The notes beneath the pieces are model-generated. The model did no database searches, was not told the origin of the DNA, and saw nothing but the letters and a program-made list of their open reading frames with translations. Below, piece after piece: positions 59,866-64,000 of a stretch of 64,000 nucleotides of DNA (position 1 is its first letter; every line of letters starts with the position of its first letter). A program made the translations under genes and the position numbers. Where the stretch lies: positions 1 through 64,000 of the forward strand of contig NZ_CAKKLP010000005.1 of the NCBI RefSeq assembly GCF_918698085.1, written 5' to 3'. Origin of the DNA: Chryseobacterium sp. Bi04. GTDB taxonomy: Bacteria > Bacteroidota > Bacteroidia > Flavobacteriales > Weeksellaceae.

Positions 59866-61338
59866 ATGATTCAGTTTTTACATAAACAGATAGTCCAGAT
59901 GCTACGACCTTGGAAATTAGAGTTTGAAATTGACAGAAAGCTTGATAAAGCAGTATATCTGCAGATTGCAGATAGTATTATAACTGATATACGCTCAGGA
60001 CGGCTGAAACCCGGAGATGCTCTTCCCGGCAGCAGGAACTTGGCTACAACCTTAAAAATAAACAGAAATACTGTGGTAGAAGCTTATCAGGTGCTGATTA
60101 ATGAAGAATGGGTTATTTCCAAAGAAAGAAAAGGAATTTTTGTATCGGATCAACTGCCTGCTTTACATCATAAAAGGATAAATAAAAGCACCGATAATCA
60201 GGATCAGCCCATGAAGTCAGGAGGCATACTTATTAATTTTGATGACGGTCATCCGGACAGTAAAATTGCTCCTGTAACGGAATTAGCCAGAGCATACAGA
60301 CAGATATTCAGTATAAAGGCCAAATGGCAGATGATGGGATATGGAGATGAACACGGAGATATAGAGTTCCGGAATATGATTGCCAAAATGCTGAACCATC
60401 AGCGTGGAATGCAGATCCATGACCATGAAATATCCATTACCAGAGGCAGTCAGATGGCCATGTTTTTAACGGCTCAGAGTCTTTTTATCTCAGGTGACCA
60501 TGTGATTGTAGAAGATCCGGGCTACAACCCTGCATGGCGGGCTTTTGAATATTCAGGAGCCACGTTATTACCCGTATCTGTAGATAAGGAAGGAATTAAT
60601 GTTGAAACTATTGAGAAACTCTTGGTTCAACATAAAAATATAAAAGCGATCTATATTACGCCCCATAGGCAATATCCCACCACGGTTACTTTAAGTTTAT
60701 CCAGAAGACTAAGGTTAATAGAACTCTCTAATCAATATGACATTACGATCATTGAAGATGATTATGACAATGAATTTCATTTTGGCTACCGCCCCATCCT
60801 GCCTATTTCAAGCTTCCCGGAACTCCGGCAGTATGTATATATCGGAACATTAAGTAAAGTCGTAGCGCCGGCATTAAGGATTGGCTATCTGGCGACTAAA
60901 AATCAGGATTTATTACAAAAAATTGGTGATCTTAGAAAGATTATCGATGTTCATGGAGATGTGATCATGGAACAGGCAGTGCTTCAGCTCATCAAAGAAG
61001 GAGCCGTAAAAAAACACATTAAAAAAGCAACCGTTCATTATAAAAATAAAAGAGATTTTACGTTTAGGATTTTGAAAAAGTACATGACTGAAGTTGCCGA
61101 CTTTACATTGCCTGAAGGCGGCCTGGCATTTTGGATTGTCCCTAAAACAACGTTGAACTGGGATTTGGCCACCACTTTATTGCTTGAAAAAAATATCAGA
61201 ATTATTCATCCTAAGCAATACAGTCAAAATGACGTCAATGGCTTTAGATTGAGCTATGGTACGCTTACAGAAGAGCAATTGGAGCAAAGTATACAGATTA
61301 TTTCGGAGATCCTGACCTCGCTTTCTCAAAAAACATGA
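59866..61338 (+). CDS. MocR/PdxR-type regulator
   Basis: The 490-residue protein has an N-terminal GntR winged helix (KAVYLQIADSIITDIRSGRLKPGDALPGSRNLATTLKINRNTV) and an aminotransferase-like domain with IEDDYDNEFHFGYRP and the PLP lysine in YIGTLSKVVAPALRIGY. It is divergent from the cupin/DapA-like pair and is presumably their PLP-dependent regulator. An alternative start is Met12. Confidence 0.87.
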   Translation: MIQFLHKQIVQMLRPWKLEFEIDRKLDKAVYLQIADSIITDIRSGRLKPGDALPGSRNLATTLKINRNTVVEAYQVLINEEWVISKERKGIFVSDQLPALHHKRINKSTDNQDQPMKSGGILINFDDGHPDSKIAPVTELARAYRQIFSIKAKWQMMGYGDEHGDIEFRNMIAKMLNHQRGMQIHDHEISITRGSQMAMFLTAQSLFISGDHVIVEDPGYNPAWRAFEYSGATLLPVSVDKEGINVETIEKLLVQHKNIKAIYITPHRQYPTTVTLSLSRRLRLIELSNQYDITIIEDDYDNEFHFGYRPILPISSFPELRQYVYIGTLSKVVAPALRIGYLATKNQDLLQKIGDLRKIIDVHGDVIMEQAVLQLIKEGAVKKHIKKATVHYKNKRDFTFRILKKYMTEVADFTLPEGGLAFWIVPKTTLNWDLATTLLLEKNIRIIHPKQYSQNDVNGFRLSYGTLTEEQLEQSIQIISEILTSLSQKT

Positions 61339-61429
61339 TACGTAGAATGCTATCCTACATCAGTCTATATGAATCTCAACATTTCAAATATTTAAAACAC
61401 ATTAGAACATTTTAGCAAGTTTAAAATAA

Positions 61430-61580
61430 TAGCGCATAAGTAAGTGCATTTAAGATGAAAATCAAGATCTTTTTAAAACTTTAGTGTACTTTATATGCGC
61501 AAAGCTGGAAACTTTAATAATTTAAGTGTTTAAAAAATTTTGTAACTTTTGACTATGTCGAATCTTCGATTTGTGGTTAC
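61430..61580 (-). repeat. dispersed intergenic repeat (copy 2)
   Basis: In inverted orientation this matches 23904-24060; the minus strand reads GTAACCACAAATCGAAGATT from 61580. It lies in the gene-free stretch 61339-61674, which otherwise holds only a terminator. Confidence 0.6.
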
Positions 61581-61644
61581 AAAAAAATCCTAACCTACTA
61601 CGCTTGAATTCCTACGGTATGACAAACATATACCCGTAAAAAAT

Positions 61645-61670
61645 AAAATCCCGCTTAAAACGGGATTTTT
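61645..61670. terminator. bidirectional intrinsic terminator
   Basis: Arms AAAATCCCG and CGGGATTTT enclose a 7-nt loop, with T-rich sequence on both strands. It serves the minus-strand flavodoxin-RidA region and possibly the MocR gene. Confidence 0.78.
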
Positions 61671-61674
61671 ATAT

Positions 61675-61770
61675 TTAGTTTTTGATAAATTTAGCATTGA
61701 GCGCCCCTATTTTATAAAAATAAGTCCCTTTAGGAAGCCCTTCGACATCAATAGAAATAAGGTTTTCCAT
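61675..61770 (-). pseudogene. remnant of a type IX secretion C-terminal sorting domain
   Basis: A 31-codon frame reads MENLISIDVEGLPKGTYFYK and ends in a basic tail KFIKN. Strand-GxY-strand-basic end is the hallmark of the type A T9SS (Por_Secre_tail) signal that ends many flavobacterial secreted proteins. No upstream protein domain remains; the neighbouring gene ends 30 bp away in another frame. It is probably a gene fragment left after deletion. Confidence 0.45.
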
Positions 61771-61799
61771 AGAACCGAAGATTTGTTCATCACAAGTGG

Positions 61800-62936
61800 T
61801 TATTCTACTTCAAAAATAGCCTGAATTTCAACGGAAGAGTTTACTGGAATAGAGGAAGCTCCCAATGTACCTCTGGCATGTTTTCCTTTTTCTCCAAAAA
61901 CCTCAACACTAAGATCCGAAGCAATATTCATCAGGTCAGCATGTTTGGTATAATCATCTTTCGTATTAAAGATTCCCGTAAGCTGAACACACTGTTTCAC
62001 CCTGCTTAAATCTCCTCCTACAGCTTCTCTCAGGACAGACAGTACGTTAAGCATGGTAACTTTGGTAGCCTCTTTTACCTGCTGTTCGTTCACCTCAACA
62101 CCCAGTTTCCCGGGATTAACTATTTTTCCGTCTTTTAAAGCCACCTGATTGATAAATACAAGGTTTCCGGAACGTACGAATGGCTGATAATTTCCGGCAG
62201 GTTTGGGAACCTGAGGAAGAACAATATTTTTTTGTTTTAAAATTTCATTGAAATCCTGGTGGTTTTCAACAACAGGCATACCTTTTTTTGAATGGGTATC
62301 TTTCAACGCCAAAGCTACTTTTGCAAAATTTTGCCCTTGCAGCTCTGCCAGATGGCGCTCCCCTTTTGTAGGTCTTTCCACATCTTTTAAAGAAGCCATA
62401 CTGGTTACTCCTAAGACTGTATTTCCCTGTGGGATTGCTTTGTTAAGTTCTTCGGTACCACGGATTCCGTTGGAGACCAAAATCATTCCATGTACGGCAA
62501 GACTGTTCCAGAATGCCTGAAGGGCAAGCTCTTTTCCGGCACCACTTCCTGCGGACATAAAAACAGTTGCTGGAACTCCTTCCAAAGCATGGCTGGTCCA
62601 GAGCTGAACGGTTTTAGATAAAAATTCACTCATTCCGGTGCTTATGTTTCCAAAATAAACAGGAGAACCAAAAGCAATTCCGTCATAAGCACTAAGCTCA
62701 TCTACTGTTGCTACCGGTATATTTTTTAAAATCGGGTTTTGAGAGGCTTTCACCAGTTTAATATAGGGAACTGCATTGTTTTCACTTTCAATTCCTTTAG
62801 CTATTTCCTTAGCCAGCTCGTAAGTTCCCCCATTATCCGAATGGATGAGAACCAATACTTTAGCTTTATTCTGTGCCATGATGTTGACGGTGTTAAATAG
62901 TAAAATTAAAATAAAAAAAGAACATATTTTTTTCAT
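61800..62936 (-). CDS. exported flavodoxin/NAD(P)H-quinone reductase-like plus RidA fusion
   Basis: The 378-residue precursor has a signal peptide (about 1-21, NIMAQ). A flavodoxin-like domain of the WrbA type follows (about 24-215: IHSDNGGTYELAKEIAKGI, AFGSPVYFGNISTGMSEFL), then a RidA/YjgF domain (about 240-378: VRSGNLVFINQVALKDGKIV, RGTLGASSIPVNSSVEIQAIFEV). RidA proteins deaminate reactive enamines. A single exported polypeptide with both is unusual. It is divergent from an AraC regulator with 84 bp between. Confidence 0.85.
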   Translation of the reverse strand: MKKICSFFILILLFNTVNIMAQNKAKVLVLIHSDNGGTYELAKEIAKGIESENNAVPYIKLVKASQNPILKNIPVATVDELSAYDGIAFGSPVYFGNISTGMSEFLSKTVQLWTSHALEGVPATVFMSAGSGAGKELALQAFWNSLAVHGMILVSNGIRGTEELNKAIPQGNTVLGVTSMASLKDVERPTKGERHLAELQGQNFAKVALALKDTHSKKGMPVVENHQDFNEILKQKNIVLPQVPKPAGNYQPFVRSGNLVFINQVALKDGKIVNPGKLGVEVNEQQVKEATKVTMLNVLSVLREAVGGDLSRVKQCVQLTGIFNTKDDYTKHADLMNIASDLSVEVFGEKGKHARGTLGASSIPVNSSVEIQAIFEVE

Positions 62937-62962
62937 TCTGAATAAGATATAAGTTTATGATA

Positions 62963-62994
62963 CAAATTTAGTATTGTCGTTTTTATTAAATTTG
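62963..62994. promoter_or_regulatory. opposed -7 elements between the flavodoxin-RidA and AraC genes
   Basis: TAAATTTG occurs on the minus strand (62970-62963) and on the plus strand (62987-62994), 16 bp apart. No well-spaced TTG partners were found. Confidence 0.4.
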
Positions 62995-63020
62995 CCAAAA
63001 AATATATACAAAACGTCAAT

Positions 63021-63824
63021 ATGAAATGTGGACTGATTGAAAAAACAGAAAGCCAGTTTGTAGATACCATCGAAAAAGAAGCTTATGTATGGTGTGAAAA
63101 AAACTGGAAGCATGATGAATATGAACATGTACATAGCCGTGCCCAGCTTACTTTTGTAGAGGAAGGCTATCAGTATTTTCATATTGACCGGAAAATCTAT
63201 CTTGTTCCTCAGTATCATGTGATCTGGGTTCCTTCCGGAAAAGCACACAAAATAACTTCCGAAGCAAAAACGGTTAACCTGATGCTGTTTTTATTTAAAT
63301 CTGTTTTTGAGGATGAATTTTACCAGCATGTTCAGGTATTTGCAGTTCCTCCCGTTCTCAAAGAAATGCTCCTCTATGCCTCCAAATGGAACCAGTTATT
63401 AGTAGAAAATGAAGAACAGGACATTTTTTTCAAAGCTATTTTAAAAAGTCTTCCCAATTTCTGCAGGGAGAGCAATGGGTTGGAAATTCCCGTTCCAATG
63501 GATACCAGACTAATCCCTGTTTGTAATGAAATCAATTCTCATTTTAAATACAATCTGGATATTGACGCTTTGGCAGAAAAAGCACAGATGTCAGTAAGAA
63601 GCCTGCAGAGAATCTTTAAAAATGAAACTGGAATAACATTACAGAAATACCTTCAGCTGACAAGGATTCTTAAAAGTATTGAACTTATAGATACCAGACA
63701 GTTTACGTTGAGTGAAGTGGCCTATAAAGTAGGTTATCAAAGTCTTTCTGCATTTACCACCTCTTACTTTGCGGTAATGAAAGTAAAGCCTAAACTGAAT
63801 AAAAATCAGGGGGTTTCATCATAG
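63021..63824 (+). CDS. AraC-family regulator with N-terminal cupin sensor
   Basis: The 267-residue protein has a cupin-like sensor half (HVHSRAQLTFVEEGYQYFHIDRKIYLVPQYHVIWVPSGKAH) and a C-terminal HTH pair (DIDALAEKAQMSVRSLQRIFKNETGITLQKYLQ and YKVGYQSLSAFTTSYFAV). This AraC subgroup often regulates an adjacent divergent gene; here that is the flavodoxin-RidA fusion. Its end overlaps the end of the convergent DUF6766-like gene by 19 bp. Confidence 0.88.
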   Translation: MKCGLIEKTESQFVDTIEKEAYVWCEKNWKHDEYEHVHSRAQLTFVEEGYQYFHIDRKIYLVPQYHVIWVPSGKAHKITSEAKTVNLMLFLFKSVFEDEFYQHVQVFAVPPVLKEMLLYASKWNQLLVENEEQDIFFKAILKSLPNFCRESNGLEIPVPMDTRLIPVCNEINSHFKYNLDIDALAEKAQMSVRSLQRIFKNETGITLQKYLQLTRILKSIELIDTRQFTLSEVAYKVGYQSLSAFTTSYFAVMKVKPKLNKNQGVSS

Positions 63825-64000
63825 GGCATATCTACAGGCTTAGATTCCGGAGACCCTTTTTCACGAAACCAAATAGACAGGATCACTAAAGAGGCAACAG
63901 CTAAAAATTCGCTTTGCCAGTTTTGAAAAGATTCAAACCAAAACCGGGATTCTGTGAGATACTGGCTTGTGCTTACCGGAGGTTTATCATTCATAATCTG
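63806..64000 (-). CDS. DUF6766-like membrane protein (partial, 5' end outside window)
   Basis: The last 62-64 residues of a small membrane protein are visible: a pre-helix segment YLTESRFWFESFQNWQSEF, one TM helix (LAVASLVILSIWF) and a charged tail (REKGSPESKP). The pattern resembles the C-terminal part of DUF6766 proteins. The frame remains open to the right edge, so the ATG at 63994 is probably internal. Confidence 0.6.
   Translation of the reverse strand, partial: QIMNDKPPVSTSQYLTESRFWFESFQNWQSEFLAVASLVILSIWFREKGSPESKPVDMPYDETP

Noticed and set aside
1..64000. tRNA, rRNA, CRISPR array, prophage or classical riboswitch
   Set aside because: No cloverleaf with conserved arms, no regularly spaced short repeats with spacers, no phage structural genes and no recognisable riboswitch core were seen; faint structured RNAs could be missed by eye.

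Overview
The window looks like chromosomal DNA of a Flavobacteriia member close to Chryseobacterium. The DNA is AT-rich. Several upstream regions carry the Bacteroidota promoter -7 element TAnnTTTG, Shine-Dalgarno sequences are rare, and there are TonB-dependent and OMP_b-brl outer-membrane proteins, PepSY proteins, a type IX secretion tail remnant and the Bacteroidota-type DNA-ligase repair operon. No rRNA, tRNA or CRISPR array was seen. The species is not asserted.

Layout. 1-3.3 kb: a partial BioF-type gene and a ferritin-like di-iron protein, divergent from a MocR regulator, followed by a 209-bp tandem repeat. 3.7-18.8 kb: a large NRPS-independent (NIS) siderophore locus. A nine-gene minus-strand operon encodes a PLP decarboxylase, an IucA/IucC synthetase fused to a GNAT acyltransferase, an amine N-hydroxylase, a second IucA/IucC synthetase, a MATE exporter, an acyl carrier protein, an AMP-dependent ligase, a TonB receptor and a PepSY membrane protein. 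A divergent clavaminate-synthase-like Fe/2-oxoglutarate hydroxylase resembles free-lysine hydroxylases. Together they suggest a hydroxamate siderophore built from a lysine-derived and possibly C-hydroxylated diamine, with an ACP-carried acyl group. 18.9-35.7 kb: ordinary housekeeping and accessory genes, namely esterase, regulators (Crp, AraC, HxlR, NrtR-like, LuxR-type), MFS transporters, hydrolases, CatA-like acetyltransferase and SDR. 35.9-42.5 kb: the ligase-associated DNA repair operon (MBL exonuclease, ATP ligase, Lhr-like helicase, PdeM) with a phosphoglycerate mutase gene inserted. 42.6-44.3 kb: a TetR-controlled small membrane-protein operon ending in a rhodanese.

44,350-54,274: a 9.9-kb Tn3-family transposon with 36-bp terminal inverted repeats (32 of 36 identical), flanked by AATAAA direct repeats and sitting directly behind the rhodanese stop codon. 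It holds a truncated transposase, a serine recombinase, and a passenger cassette: OmpR-type response regulator, histidine kinase, COG4705 membrane protein, secreted PepSY-like protein, outer-membrane beta-barrel protein, HD protein, PAP2 phosphatase and a half-size EamA transporter. The same 19-bp box, two half-sites 11 bp apart, lies upstream of three transcription units inside the transposon. This suggests a self-contained mobile envelope-stress or metal-response regulon.

54.3-64 kb: nitrilase-family amidase with an AraC regulator, an 875-bp IS5-family insertion sequence whose transposase appears to need a -1 frameshift, a general-stress flavoprotein, a cupin/DapA-like pair divergent from a second MocR regulator, a secreted flavodoxin-RidA fusion divergent from an AraC regulator, and a partial DUF6766-like gene at the edge.
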